Below are positions 50,661-60,118 of a stretch of DNA of 64,000 bases, piece by piece. The number at the start of each line of letters is the position of its first letter. Positions within the stretch are counted from its first letter, which is position 1. The position numbers were made by a program, and so were the translations under genes. Location of the stretch: NCBI RefSeq assembly GCF_900102485.1, contig NZ_FNBX01000002.1, positions 210,295 to 274,294 on the forward strand, written 5' to 3'. The notes under the pieces are model-generated. The model was given only the letters and a program-made list of their open reading frames with translations. It ran no database searches and had not been told where the DNA came from. The stretch comes from Desulfovibrio legallii (GTDB taxonomy: Bacteria; Desulfobacterota; Desulfovibrionia; Desulfovibrionales; Desulfovibrionaceae).

Positions 50661-52364
50661 TCATGGCGATGGCGCTGACCAGCTGCGCAGCCGCTCTCTG
50701 AACATCCTCCACCGATACCAAGCCCAAGCCCTGCCGTGCCGGGCGCCATCAATGGGCAATCTTACTAGCGGAAACAAGATATTGGCAAGCACAAACCAGA
50801 AGGGGAATCTGTGCTTTTGCAGGAGGTACATGCGCCCTGCGGCGTATGCCGTTACTTTGGGGGACGCCGGTATGCTTTCCTTGGGCGAAGGATGAAATAC
50901 CCGGACAGAGGCGCAACGGTGCACTTCTGTTCGGGTGCTGACCTGCAGCAAAAAATCGGTGTCTTCACCGCTTCCGTACGGCAACCCCGTGCCGGGACCG
51001 AGTATCGGGTCAAAGCGGAGGCCTGCAATCGCCTCGTTACGATAAAACTGCACGCAGGTTCCGGCCAACCGGAAAAGGCCGCGCCGGCTGATTTCCCCTT
51101 CCGGCAGGTTTGGGCGGGGTGTCTCCGGCGATGGGGTCCAAACGCCAAGCAGTGCGCCACAGCGGGGGGCCGCGTGGAATGCGGCAACAACTGATTCCAG
51201 CGTATCAGGCGCATACCAGCAATCATCATCAGGGAAAGCTATAATGTCGCCTTCGGCATGAGCCAGCAATGCGTTTCGGGCCAGAGAAACGCCTTTTGAA
51301 GGCAACATGATGCGGACAATAGGCAGGAGAGCATGGCGCGCCAATACAGGGTCCAGATATCCAGGCGCGTTTTGATCCGCGATTGCGATGTGAAAATTTT
51401 TATATGTCTGTTTTTCAAGGGAAGTGAGCAGGTTGTCTAACTCTGTTCTTCGCGCGACTGTGGCAATAAGTAAAGAAAGGCGAGGAAGGGGCGCGATACA
51501 GGGGATCTGCATGATATTTTTCGCTTCTTTGATGCTCCAAAGTCGGGGTTTGCCTTCCAGTATCCGCGGGATATCGGCCATGAGATTGGCAGGTTGCGTG
51601 CCAAAAAGTTTTTTGATTACAAGATAGAGCTTGCTGCGTGATAAGCGGAGGAATGGTTTCCAGGGGATGGAGGCGGGGAAATGTTTTTGTGCGATCTGGA
51701 GCAGCTCGCGTTCACTTATGGACATGGATTCCAGACATCCACTGACGCCGCCGGCCAGCATGGAGGTAACGACCGTATCCCCCATGGCAAAATTATCTTT
51801 TTTGAGGGCACGGCAAAAGAAATCATAGTCGCCAGCCACCCTATAGCTCTGGTCAAAGTCGTGTGCACAAAAAACGCTGCTCCGGTGAAAAACGCCAGGA
51901 TGGGGGAAGGGCATTTCTTGCGGCAAACTTTTTATCGGACTGCGCGAAGGGCTGAGAATTGTTAGAACACGGCCTGCGTTCGTGATAAGTTTTACAGGGG
52001 TTATGTAGAAGTCTACTGTTTGCGGCAGTTTTTTTATGATTTTTATGCAACGTTCAAGATTTTTCCAACACACTATGTCCCCTGCGCCGATAAAGATCGC
52101 CCATTCCCCGCATCGTCTGGCCAGAGCTTTGTTCCAGGCATCATAAATGCCGCCGTCCGGGGCGCTGGCAAACTTGATGGGTAAGGTGTGGAATTTTTTT
52201 ATGATGGCATCAGTGTTGTCTGTAGAGGTAGCGTCTTGGATAAGAATTTCATAGCTGAAGGAAGTTTTTTTTGCCATGCTGGCAAGTGTGGTACACAGCA
52301 TTCCCGCAGCATTGCGGGTAGCAATGACAATAGAAAGTGTTGTGCTGGCGTTTATTGCGTTCAT
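50661..52364 (-). CDS. Bifunctional-looking glycosyltransferase (two GT2 domains)
   Basis: 567 aa. First GT-A domain (~1-230): IVIATRNAAGMLCTTLAS, IQDATSTDNT, APDGGIYDAWNKAL, then IFIGAGD where the paralogues have ADD, so its metal-binding acid may be lost. Second GT-A domain (~285-560): LLIATVARRTELDNLLTSL, KGVSLARNALLAHAEGD and the strong acidic motif AFPDDDCW. Possibly only the second domain is catalytic. Codon use is noticeably less GC-rich than in the genes left of argF. Last gene of the minus-strand glycan run. Confidence 0.82.
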   Translation of the reverse strand: MNAINASTTLSIVIATRNAAGMLCTTLASMAKKTSFSYEILIQDATSTDNTDAIIKKFHTLPIKFASAPDGGIYDAWNKALARRCGEWAIFIGAGDIVCWKNLERCIKIIKKLPQTVDFYITPVKLITNAGRVLTILSPSRSPIKSLPQEMPFPHPGVFHRSSVFCAHDFDQSYRVAGDYDFFCRALKKDNFAMGDTVVTSMLAGGVSGCLESMSISERELLQIAQKHFPASIPWKPFLRLSRSKLYLVIKKLFGTQPANLMADIPRILEGKPRLWSIKEAKNIMQIPCIAPLPRLSLLIATVARRTELDNLLTSLEKQTYKNFHIAIADQNAPGYLDPVLARHALLPIVRIMLPSKGVSLARNALLAHAEGDIIAFPDDDCWYAPDTLESVVAAFHAAPRCGALLGVWTPSPETPRPNLPEGEISRRGLFRLAGTCVQFYRNEAIAGLRFDPILGPGTGLPYGSGEDTDFLLQVSTRTEVHRCASVRVFHPSPKESIPASPKVTAYAAGRMYLLQKHRFPFWFVLANILFPLVRLPIDGARHGRAWAWYRWRMFRERLRSWSAPSP

Positions 52365-52400
52365 GGAAAAATTAACCCTGATGTGAAAAACAGGGTCCAG

Positions 52401-53258
52401 CTACATGTGTGATTGCCAGAAATCACTATTATATTTTTTATACGCATGGCACCCGAATGGGAGTTTTTTTTCTGTCCAAGTATAGAGAAGGTTCGGACGC
52501 CGTTCAAATGAAAAAAAAGCGGCCTGCTGGGGCGGCGGGACACGGCTTTTCCCGGCAAGGGAAAATGCCTTGGAAAAAATAAAATCTTCATGGTCATACA
52601 TAAAGCGGCAATAGATTTTTGATGAAAGTCTGCATACCCCCATTTCCATACGGTGCAAAAATTGCTTTATCTGAGCTCTGAATGGCGTTTTTGCCGGGAG
52701 CTGAATTTTCATAAAAGCATAGTTCCAGTGCGCAGGCTTTAGCGTGCCCTCCAATAATGCGATAAAATCAGGGATGCGGCGTAGAGAAAACCCCCCATTG
52801 CCAGCGAAGGGAAACAGCTCTCCACGGTCATTAAAAAAAGGGGCGCCAATATAGCTGTAGCCTTTGGCGCACCATCTTTCCAAGGCATCGTAAAAAACCC
52901 AGGCATCAAGTTGGTATAACAAAATATATTCATATGCTTCAAAGCGTCGGTAAAACTCGCTGCAGAGCATAAGCCTATTGTAGGTATTAACGCTTGTAAA
53001 GTATTTATTTTTAAATTGTGCCAAGTTTAGGTGCGCGCCCAGTTTTTGGGCCTCTGCGAGGTAAATGTCAGGGGCCATGCTCTGAGGGCACACTAAAAAC
53101 AGGGGATGCCGGTTTAATACCGTCAGGCATTGCCGCAAAGACTGCAATTCGTCTTGCGTTGGCGTCTCTGTGTAGGCAATAATGGCGACGGCAGACTGAA
53201 ATATAGGCATTTTTGTAGTAAATATAACTGGATAGCTGTGAATTCTTTTATGCTTCAT
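52401..53258 (-). CDS. DUF5672 family protein (putative glycosyltransferase)
   Basis: 285 aa. Family pattern: YEYILLYQLDAWVFYDALERW, GYSYIGAPFFND, FAGNGGFSLRRIPDFIALL and DHEDFIFSKAF. Proteins with this domain sit in glycan loci and are taken to be glycosyltransferases; the QLDAWVF acidic residue could bind metal. The start overlaps the preceding stop by one base (TAATG), so the two are translationally coupled. AT-richer than the main chromosome. Confidence 0.8.
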   Translation of the reverse strand: MKHKRIHSYPVIFTTKMPIFQSAVAIIAYTETPTQDELQSLRQCLTVLNRHPLFLVCPQSMAPDIYLAEAQKLGAHLNLAQFKNKYFTSVNTYNRLMLCSEFYRRFEAYEYILLYQLDAWVFYDALERWCAKGYSYIGAPFFNDRGELFPFAGNGGFSLRRIPDFIALLEGTLKPAHWNYAFMKIQLPAKTPFRAQIKQFLHRMEMGVCRLSSKIYCRFMYDHEDFIFSKAFSLAGKSRVPPPQQAAFFSFERRPNLLYTWTEKKLPFGCHAYKKYNSDFWQSHM

Positions 53259-54955
53259 TAATGTTTTTCGTGAAAAATTTTCTTTTTCAGACTACGCAGC
53301 GAGTTGTAGCACAGCATGACAGCTTGGTTTTTTAGGCTTTTGGAGAGGAGATCAACTTGGTGTTCCAATTCATTGATCTTCGCGCGTAAGGCCAGATTTT
53401 CTTTTTTTAATGTGGCGTTGTCCGCTGCGCTCCAGAAGGAAGATTGGGTTTTGATGCAGTTTGTGTAAAAGCGGGATTCATCATCGGCCGTCAATTCATA
53501 CCAGGGCAAGTGCCGGGCCACGTATGGCGGCGCAAGTCGAATGCCCTTGAACCATCTGGGCTCATCAGGTTTAATGCCGGGTCTGTATAGCGCAAAAGTT
53601 GTGTCAATCGGCGCGAAAAAACCCGATCCGTCAGGCAGCGGGCTTTGCCAGTAGCGTCCTTCCATTTCCAATACCGGCTCTCGTAACGGATATTCAAAGG
53701 GAATATCATCGAGACGCAGGCTAAACCCACACTTGGTGATAGGAGGATATGCCATCAATTGGTTATAGAAACATAAGATGGCGTCTTCAGGGCACGCTTC
53801 ATCTGGTAAAACGTCTGGATCTGTTACTACAAAGTATTGGTGATCCAAAATATCTGAGAAAAGTCCACACTGCCATACGGCCAAATGCCCTTTGTTTTCA
53901 GGCAAGCGCACTACGCGATATGGGAGAGAATCTAAGTACTCCAGCAGCGGGGGATAGGTCGAGGCATTATCAACGATGATAATATTGGTCAGGCCGTTTT
54001 CTTCCAGCCAGTTAATAAGACGATGCAAGCATACCAGCCGGTTAAAGGAAATGATGAAGATGGGGACTTGTTTCGGTGAGAAAAGAGGCAGCGGCTCCGC
54101 ATGGCGTCGTTGCCACACGGGTAGCGAAGATTTATTTCTGATTCGCCGCAGGGCATTGTGTATCCATGGAGCGGAGTGCGGTAAAAAGGTGTACAGCGCG
54201 CTCAGAATGCGGGTCAGCCGATAGTCTCGGCGACGTTTCGGCGTCCAGGCATTTCCGTAGTGACGGTCAGCGGCGTCTATTGTTTCCTTAACGCCGAAGG
54301 CGGCGTAAGCCTGCTGTGATGAAAGCCCTCCCGTAGTCATGTTTGTCACTAAAAAGGGCAGCCTAAGGCTTTGACTATCCTCACGCCATGTCTGACACAA
54401 AAATTCATAATCGCCAGCAATGCGCAGGCTGGCATCAAATCTGTGCAATGTAAGAAGACTGCTACGCACAAATAGTCCTGGAAAAGGAACGGGCATGGCT
54501 GCGGCACGCAGACTGCGAACAGCGCCTATAGTCCTGCTAGGTATGTAGCGGAGAGGGATGTCTGCCGCAGTAGTGACGGCGACGCCGCCGGATGCAAACA
54601 GTAGGCCGTCTGCATTTTCGGTCGGTTGCGCGTCTAGTGCCGCAACAACATTTTCCAAAACATCTGCAGCAGCCAGTCTGTCGTCCGCCCCCAAAAAGAG
54701 CACCCACGCGCCGCGTATCCTGCCCAGGGCCTTATTCCAGGCGTCATAGATGCCGGTATCCGGCTCACTAGCCAAGGAAAGGGCGGGCAACTTGTCCCTA
54801 TAGGATTCTGCTACCGCCACGGTATCGTCCGTAGACGCGCCGTCCTGGATGATCAGCTCAAAATCCCGGCAAGTTTGCTCGGACAAAGAGTCCAGCAGGC
54901 GCGGCAAGGTTGCGGCGGCGTTATAGGTAGCGGTGATGATGGTGAAGAAGGGCAT
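53258..54955 (-). CDS. Glycosyltransferase with two GT-A domains and C-terminal coiled coil
   Basis: 565 aa. Domain 1 (~1-235): IITATYNAAATLPRLLDSL, IQDGASTDDT, SEPDTGIYDAWNKAL, FLGADD. Domain 2 (~295-480): PIFIISFNRLVCLHRLINWL, IIIVDNASTYPPLLEYL, and FVVTDPDVLPDEA as DxD-type site. The last ~70 residues (ADNATLKKENLALRAKINEL) form a heptad coiled coil ending in a basic tail, perhaps for membrane or protein contact. Coupled by TAATG to the DUF5672 gene. Paralogous in its first domain to 46298 and 50661. Confidence 0.83.
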   Translation of the reverse strand: MPFFTIITATYNAAATLPRLLDSLSEQTCRDFELIIQDGASTDDTVAVAESYRDKLPALSLASEPDTGIYDAWNKALGRIRGAWVLFLGADDRLAAADVLENVVAALDAQPTENADGLLFASGGVAVTTAADIPLRYIPSRTIGAVRSLRAAAMPVPFPGLFVRSSLLTLHRFDASLRIAGDYEFLCQTWREDSQSLRLPFLVTNMTTGGLSSQQAYAAFGVKETIDAADRHYGNAWTPKRRRDYRLTRILSALYTFLPHSAPWIHNALRRIRNKSSLPVWQRRHAEPLPLFSPKQVPIFIISFNRLVCLHRLINWLEENGLTNIIIVDNASTYPPLLEYLDSLPYRVVRLPENKGHLAVWQCGLFSDILDHQYFVVTDPDVLPDEACPEDAILCFYNQLMAYPPITKCGFSLRLDDIPFEYPLREPVLEMEGRYWQSPLPDGSGFFAPIDTTFALYRPGIKPDEPRWFKGIRLAPPYVARHLPWYELTADDESRFYTNCIKTQSSFWSAADNATLKKENLALRAKINELEHQVDLLSKSLKNQAVMLCYNSLRSLKKKIFHEKH

Positions 54956-54962
54956 AGTGTAT

Positions 54963-56234
54963 TTACTTACGGTTCAGAAGCTGTTGATACAGTTCAATGT
55001 ATTGCTTTGCCACAACCGGATAGGCGTACTTTTCTTCAACCGTGCGGCGAGCGGCGCGCCCCATGGCTTCCCGGCGCTCTTGGTCTTCCAGAACGTAGGC
55101 AATGCCTGCGGCCAGTTCCTGCGGGTCATGCGGTGTGGCAAGCATGCCGTTAACCTTGTGTTCAACCATATCAGGGATGCCCCCCACAGCAAAGCCCACA
55201 ACGGGCGTGCCGCAAGCTAAGGATTCCATTACCGTGTTTGGCAAGTTTTCTTCTCGTGACGGGCAGACAAAGACGTCCGCAGCCGAATAGGCAAGAGCAA
55301 GAGTTATTTCGTCATGTAAAGCCCCCAAAAAAGTGACCGGCATCTGGTGACTCGGTGGGGTATTCGCGTGCGAAGCTCCGAAAATCAAGCAGGATACGGA
55401 ATCGCGGTTCTGTGAAGAAAGTATTTGTAGTGCCTGGGATAAAAGGTCGTAGCCTTTTCGTGGATCGTTAGCGGCCGCGCACGCGCCAAAAAGAATATAT
55501 TTTTTATGCGGGGAAAGCCCTAATATGGCTTTGGTAATAGATTTTTTGATGGGACGAAATATTTTTGTATCTATAGTGTTGGGGAGTGTCGCGATGGGAT
55601 ATTCGTGCAGTAGGCTGCTTTTTTTTATATCATGAGTAAATTGATGGCTTAGACCAATTATAGTTGGCTGGAGCTTTTTATAAGATTTTTTCTTCATCCC
55701 CCACTGCATTTTCACAATATCAAGGGGGAAATGGTGGCCTAAATTCGGGCAAGCATTGCATTGTGTTTGCCATTTATGGCAATCTCCAAAATAGTGGCAG
55801 CCACCAGTAAAGGCCCACGTGTCATGTAATGTCCACACTGTTGGGATAGATAGCTTGGAAATTTTTTGGAGTACAGTTGGACTGATAAAGTTTCCAGCAA
55901 TCCAATGCAGATGAATGATATCTGGATGTAAATTTTCTATAGCTGTGGCAAGGGAGTTAGGGAAAATGTATGCAGAAAAAAAAATGTTTTTGCTGGGCCG
56001 ATGCCATGCCAAGAGCTTATCATTGAATTTGGCCAGAGTCTTGCCCAAGACCTTATTCATAATCTTGGATCTATAAAGAGGGAGAGCATATACGTTCTGA
56101 GCGTCGGAATCCCTTTCTTTTACACCCATTATGGATGTGACGCGGCCATCTTGATTTAAGGCGGTGTGCAGACGTCGTGCTGCAATGGCCGCGCCGCCGC
56201 TGGATTCAAACGTATTAAGGTGGAGAATTTTCAT
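54963..56234 (-). CDS. Glycosyltransferase family 4 protein
   Basis: 423 aa, GT-B fold. N-terminal MKILHLNTFESSGGAAIAAR, IIHLHWIAGNF, WTLHDTWAFTGGCHYFGDC; C-terminal donor-binding domain with LFGACAAANDPRKGYDLL, FVCPSREENLPNTVMESLAC (E-x7-E) and GTPVVGFAVGGIPDMV. This HLHW...GGCHY type is common among WcaC-like transferases. I use the ATG at 56234; a GTG three codons earlier, just after the upstream stop, is possible. No good ribosome site is visible. Adds a sugar to a surface glycan; donor unknown. Confidence 0.85.
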   Translation of the reverse strand: MKILHLNTFESSGGAAIAARRLHTALNQDGRVTSIMGVKERDSDAQNVYALPLYRSKIMNKVLGKTLAKFNDKLLAWHRPSKNIFFSAYIFPNSLATAIENLHPDIIHLHWIAGNFISPTVLQKISKLSIPTVWTLHDTWAFTGGCHYFGDCHKWQTQCNACPNLGHHFPLDIVKMQWGMKKKSYKKLQPTIIGLSHQFTHDIKKSSLLHEYPIATLPNTIDTKIFRPIKKSITKAILGLSPHKKYILFGACAAANDPRKGYDLLSQALQILSSQNRDSVSCLIFGASHANTPPSHQMPVTFLGALHDEITLALAYSAADVFVCPSREENLPNTVMESLACGTPVVGFAVGGIPDMVEHKVNGMLATPHDPQELAAGIAYVLEDQERREAMGRAARRTVEEKYAYPVVAKQYIELYQQLLNRK

Positions 56235-56245
56235 GTTGAACACAA

Positions 56246-57211
56246 CTATTTAAAGCTAAGATGTAAATATTTTTTTATGTTAGTCTTTAATTTGGGGGGA
56301 AGTTTTTTCCCAATGAAATCTCTAGTGCGATGATAAATAGAGTTTTGAGGTATGTATGTTTTTTTGTATTCTTTTAATATCTTATTGTTAAAATTTATAT
56401 CTGATACAAAAGAGTACATTGCCCTTGCTTTTGTAATATCGTTATAATACTTTTCTGCATCAATGTTGTTGAAACAGTGTGTTCCGCTCCCCATTCCGAT
56501 ATTTGTAGTATATGAACGTACGGGGTTTATGCCGAGTTGTCCATTTTTAAAACGCCAGTAGTCGACACGAATGTCCCAAGTATCAAGTTTGCCCTCCATT
56601 TGAGCATCGAGCATAGGGCTCATATCGTCCCCCCCAGCGTTGAAGGCTCTACGCTGGCGCCGTGAGGCTTTGAATGCTGGGTAGTCAGAAACATTCCAAT
56701 CTATCCCCTCAAAGCGATCGCGCCATGAGGCCCAGCCCCAGCAGTTAAAGCGGGGGATAGCATAAATATCATGGGGATATGATGCTGGAATTTTAAACCC
56801 AGACAACGGGGGCGACCATGCAGCAATATTGAAAATTCGTTTGTCGTTTGCGTAAAACTCCAGTCCCTCATTGAGGAAACGCAATGTATGGGGGGACGTG
56901 AGGATATCATCTTCAATGACGATCAGGCGCTCATGTCGGTTGAACATCTGCGTCAGTCCAGCAATGACCGAGGCGGCACAACCTAGATTTTTATCTCTTT
57001 CGATGGCGGTTACTGAAGCAAAACCTTTAGCGGTTTTTGCCAGCTGCCTCACTGCGTTCGTCTTATCTGATTCTGCCGCATTGCGGGGGCCGTCGCAAAA
57101 GATGGTCAGATGGCTTTCGGCGGCCAGATTATTGGCGGCAAGGGCCTGCAGCGTTTGGCGCAAATGGTCGGGCCGATTAAAGGCAAAGAGGGCAATGGGG
57201 GCTGGCGTCAT
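56246..57211 (-). CDS. GT-A glycosyltransferase (GNT-I/HlpA-like)
   Basis: 321 aa. ALFAFNRPDHLRQTLQAL and FCDGPRN at the N-terminus, then ERDKNLGCAASVIAGL, the metal site VIEDDILTSP, and the acceptor region RFNCWGWASWRDRFEGIDW. It resembles bacterial sugar transferases related to GNT-I, sometimes annotated as hemolytic protein HlpA. The last ~80 residues are strongly AT-coded, Lys/Asn-rich. The gap before the next gene (57212-57357) is AT-rich and may hold a promoter, but none is clear. Confidence 0.75.
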   Translation of the reverse strand: MTPAPIALFAFNRPDHLRQTLQALAANNLAAESHLTIFCDGPRNAAESDKTNAVRQLAKTAKGFASVTAIERDKNLGCAASVIAGLTQMFNRHERLIVIEDDILTSPHTLRFLNEGLEFYANDKRIFNIAAWSPPLSGFKIPASYPHDIYAIPRFNCWGWASWRDRFEGIDWNVSDYPAFKASRRQRRAFNAGGDDMSPMLDAQMEGKLDTWDIRVDYWRFKNGQLGINPVRSYTTNIGMGSGTHCFNNIDAEKYYNDITKARAMYSFVSDINFNNKILKEYKKTYIPQNSIYHRTRDFIGKKLPPKLKTNIKKYLHLSFK

Positions 57212-57357
57212 AGTATCACTCGCAATGCCGGGGCTCTGGTAGTATGCGATGCGTTCGGAACTAGTTTCCTGATATGATGGGCTACTTTCATTTTTTAGTC
57301 ACAAATGAGTATGTAATATCTTTGTGCGTGTTGTTGCGTCGGGATTATTTAAAGTGA

Positions 57358-58884
57358 TTATTTTGCAAGTAGTTTGTGTAATAATGAGCGACATTGTGTT
57401 AATGAAATGTTTTTCTTGAGTTTTAGACGGGCAATCGTTGCAGCTTGATGCCCATTAATTCCGAATATATCGATGAAAAGTTTATACAATTTATTTATAA
57501 ATAAATATTTCTTAGCAAGAATATCTATGTCGACGCCTTTAAACTTCCCGCTATATCTCGTAGTCGGTGTGTAGTATTTGTATGATATGCCACCCTGCTG
57601 CATCCAAAGGCCATACTTGATAGCCCCGATAGGCGGTAATGGGGAGAGATCGCTATGAAGTAATTTTATTAGTTCCGCATGGGAACTCGGCCTATAAAAA
57701 CCCTCTAAGTGTCTATAGGCAGCAAGGCCAATAATAATGACAGGTTTCCCCCAAAAAGACGCTTCAGCTCCCATTGTGGAGTGGAACGTAACAATTATTT
57801 TCGCTTGTTCCATGAGGGCATAGGAATCAACAGAACTTTCAGGTGGAATGATGGTTAGGTTAGGAAATTTATTTGTTATTGAGCGCAATTTAGAAATTTG
57901 TTCTGTATTTTTCCCTGAGAGATTTGGGTGCATCCGGCAATAAATGTGTATTTGTGGATCGTCTGCACAGTCTTGGGCAACCTGCGATAAGGCCACGTCT
58001 TCAGATGGATAAATCTTTGAGATAGAGGCAAAGCCTGGCAGTGCCGCAAACTCAAAAAAAGACGAATTATAAAAAATAATATTTTTTTTCCTTGTATCAA
58101 ATCCATCGGGTAAGGCGTTAGGGTTTTGTTGCTGTATGAAGTTGCGTCCAGCTAGCGTATTGCCACTTCGGCGAAGTGTATAATTTTTTTGTGCGAACAA
58201 TAGGGCTTGCTCGTGACCGTAGCGTTTATATATGTTTTTGCATTCGTCTTCTATGGGTAGCGTTGCATGTGGGAGGTCGTTGTAGACTAAGCGATATTTA
58301 AAATATGTATGTCCAACCTCGTGTGTATAATAGGGGATATCCTTTTCCTTGCATGCCATTATGATTGGTGCCTCTGTAGTATGCCGTCCATTGAAGAGGT
58401 ATACTAAATCTGGCTGTATCTTTTTTATTATTTGTATAAAAGATTTATATATATAATGCGCTGCATACAAATTATCTTGAATGATATCCTTATGGGCTTC
58501 AGTATTAAAGTTTTCGTCTGCAAACTCACTGATTAGTGTTGAAGCTACGCATAGCCCAATATTAACGCCATCAATGGAAAAATTTTTTAGCTCTTGAGTG
58601 TTTTTGAAAGAGAGATTTCCCCTTAACTGTAATTCTGAATCTTTCGGCCATGTTAAAATGTTAATAGGCTGGCTTAATAAGGATACGCCTACCGAAAATC
58701 TTTTTTGGCAGAAAATGCAAATATCTTCAGATGGATATTGCCATAGAAAACAATTTGTTATATTCCGCTTGCACTGAATATAGTAAATTTCATCACCTTC
58801 GCGCAAATGCTTCTCGATAATTTCAAGCTCTGTTTCCTGGTGTGGTGAAGCATTGCAGAGGGCAGGGATTAAAATTTTAGCCAT
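57358..58884 (-). CDS. Capsule/surface polysaccharide synthesis protein (GT-B-like)
   Basis: 508 aa. Closest in pattern to capsule-polysaccharide (KpsS/LipB-type) transferases: LVYLFNGRHTTEAPIIMACK, YYTHEVGHTYF, IHIYCRMHPNLSGKN, and the nucleotide-site-like VTFHSTMGAEASFWGKPVII. ATG at 58884; the frame reaches 58953 but without similarity. Base composition is the most AT-rich of the window, with many Ile/Lys/Asn codons, so recent transfer is likely. Exact donor and linkage cannot be told. Confidence 0.65.
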   Translation of the reverse strand: MAKILIPALCNASPHQETELEIIEKHLREGDEIYYIQCKRNITNCFLWQYPSEDICIFCQKRFSVGVSLLSQPINILTWPKDSELQLRGNLSFKNTQELKNFSIDGVNIGLCVASTLISEFADENFNTEAHKDIIQDNLYAAHYIYKSFIQIIKKIQPDLVYLFNGRHTTEAPIIMACKEKDIPYYTHEVGHTYFKYRLVYNDLPHATLPIEDECKNIYKRYGHEQALLFAQKNYTLRRSGNTLAGRNFIQQQNPNALPDGFDTRKKNIIFYNSSFFEFAALPGFASISKIYPSEDVALSQVAQDCADDPQIHIYCRMHPNLSGKNTEQISKLRSITNKFPNLTIIPPESSVDSYALMEQAKIIVTFHSTMGAEASFWGKPVIIIGLAAYRHLEGFYRPSSHAELIKLLHSDLSPLPPIGAIKYGLWMQQGGISYKYYTPTTRYSGKFKGVDIDILAKKYLFINKLYKLFIDIFGINGHQAATIARLKLKKNISLTQCRSLLHKLLAK

Positions 58885-58921
58885 ATAGAGTAACCATCCC
58901 GTTTCTGGGCAAGGGGCGCAG

Positions 58922-59182
58922 CTATAGTCTACGCAATAGGCGTGCCCATTCAAGAATTGGATGTCGCGAGTAGCAACCTAAGTATTTTTTCGTAAAAAGA
59001 TTTCGTGCCTCCTGTACGGGGGTACTTTTCCACCACGCCGAAATATTATCCCAGTGTTGCGCGAGAAAGGTTGCAGCTGTTTTTGCAGTTCCATGCATAA
59101 TTCCTACTGCATGGAGTAGGGCAAAGATGTTATGTATCTCATTGGGATATGTGTAGTTCTTGGGCGGACATATCATAAGCAT
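58922..59182 (-). pseudogene. 3' remnant of a glycan-biosynthesis gene cut by the IS3 remnant
   Basis: 86 codons open from 59182, encoding NIFALLHAVGIMHGTAKTAA, HWDNISAWWKSTPVQEARNL and FTKKYL. The WW-x-S-x-x-VQ-x-A-R pattern looks like the C-terminus of a larger surface-carbohydrate transferase (LIC12162-like); the N-terminal part is missing and a stop lies just upstream, where the IS sequence begins. It has no visible ribosome site. Best read as debris. Confidence 0.5.
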
Positions 59183-59188
59183 AGAGTA

Positions 59189-59581
59189 TTAAGAATCATT
59201 GCTTGCCCAGCGGCGTCCATCCATAAGAGCATCGCTTACAAAATCCATCGCCCACAGCTCATTCGGACTTGTAGGGCCCACCTGCTCGACACGGGTATGA
59301 CTTGGGCGCTTCGCTCGTTTTCGTGTCCGCAGAGAAAGCCCCTCCTCCTGGTAGATTCTTTCTGTCCGCTTATGGTTCCGCACCAGGCCCTCACGCCGCA
59401 GCAATTCATGCAGGCGAGGGGAACCGAAGCGCCGCCGCTCTTCCGCCAGCTCCCGCAAGCGGGTACGCAAAAGCAGATCACGATCCTCGGGTGGCGGCCG
59501 CCTGGCGGAACAGCGGTTCAACTGGATCACTCGGCAGGCCCGCCGCTCTGAGAGGCCGTGTTGCGCCTGGATATAGCGCAC
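59189..59581 (-). pseudogene. IS3-family transposase orfB, truncated
   Basis: 130 codons. Keeps the HTH_21 part (GLSERRACRVIQLNRCSARR, FGSPRLHELLRREGLVRNHK, RIYQEEGLSLR) and the start of the integrase core (PNELWAMDFVSDALMDGRRW) with only the first catalytic Asp. It then runs into SNDS and a stop. The complete protein would be about twice as long. Confidence 0.85.
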
Positions 59582-59604
59582 GGCTTCCCTCTGGGCTGCG
59601 GGCT

Positions 59605-59872
59605 TCAGAAGTTTTTTGAGAGCACGTCCTTCAGGACGACAATATCCAGAGCCTGTTCGCCCACAAGCCTTTTCTGCCTGGCGTTTTCGTCTTCTAATTG
59701 TCGTAACCGTTTGGCATCAGAGACTTGCATCCCGCCGAATTTGCTGCGCCATTTATAGAACGTCGCATCAGAGATGCCGTTTTTGCCGGCAGAGATCCAC
59801 AACACGCACCCCTGCCTCGGCCTGCCGCAATATCCCAATAATCTGTTCTTCGGTAAATCTGCTGCGTTTCAT
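59605..59872 (-). pseudogene. IS3-family orfA, frameshifted
   Basis: Starts at ATG 59872 with KRSRFTEEQIIGILRQAEAG and VRVVDLC, then reads RQKRHL-stop. The next frame continues KNGISDATFYKWRSKFGGMQ to the end. One extra C in CGGCAAAAACGG (~59790) explains the break. Normally this small HTH protein forms the transposase by frameshift fusion with orfB. Confidence 0.85.
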
Positions 59873-60118
59873 CCTTGTGCTCCTATGCCAGGAACACTAA
59901 CTTTTCAATGGCATATTTTTCTGGGGGAGGGTCAGGTCAAGATAGCTCTCAATATCCCAGTCTATTAGAGTTGGGTGCTTAGCCGAACATCTGTATTTTT
60001 TCTGTTGAAATTGTTATAATATTTTATGTTATATTTCTTTATATCCACGGTGTTGAGATATTTTTCAAAAGTGATTAGCTTGCTTTTGAAGTGCGTTTTG
60101 TCGGCTCACCATGGCCTG

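Larger units (their letters stand above)
59189..59938 (-). mobile_element. Truncated IS3-family insertion sequence
   Basis: Right end near 59938: minus strand TTGACCTGACCCTCCCCCAG, a plausible terminal inverted repeat. It contains a damaged orfA and the first part of orfB with the A6 slippery run (CAAAAAACTTC, ~59601-59611) typical of IS3 programmed frameshifting. The left end and most of the DDE domain are absent; the break is near 59200. The element cannot transpose by itself. Confidence 0.8.
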
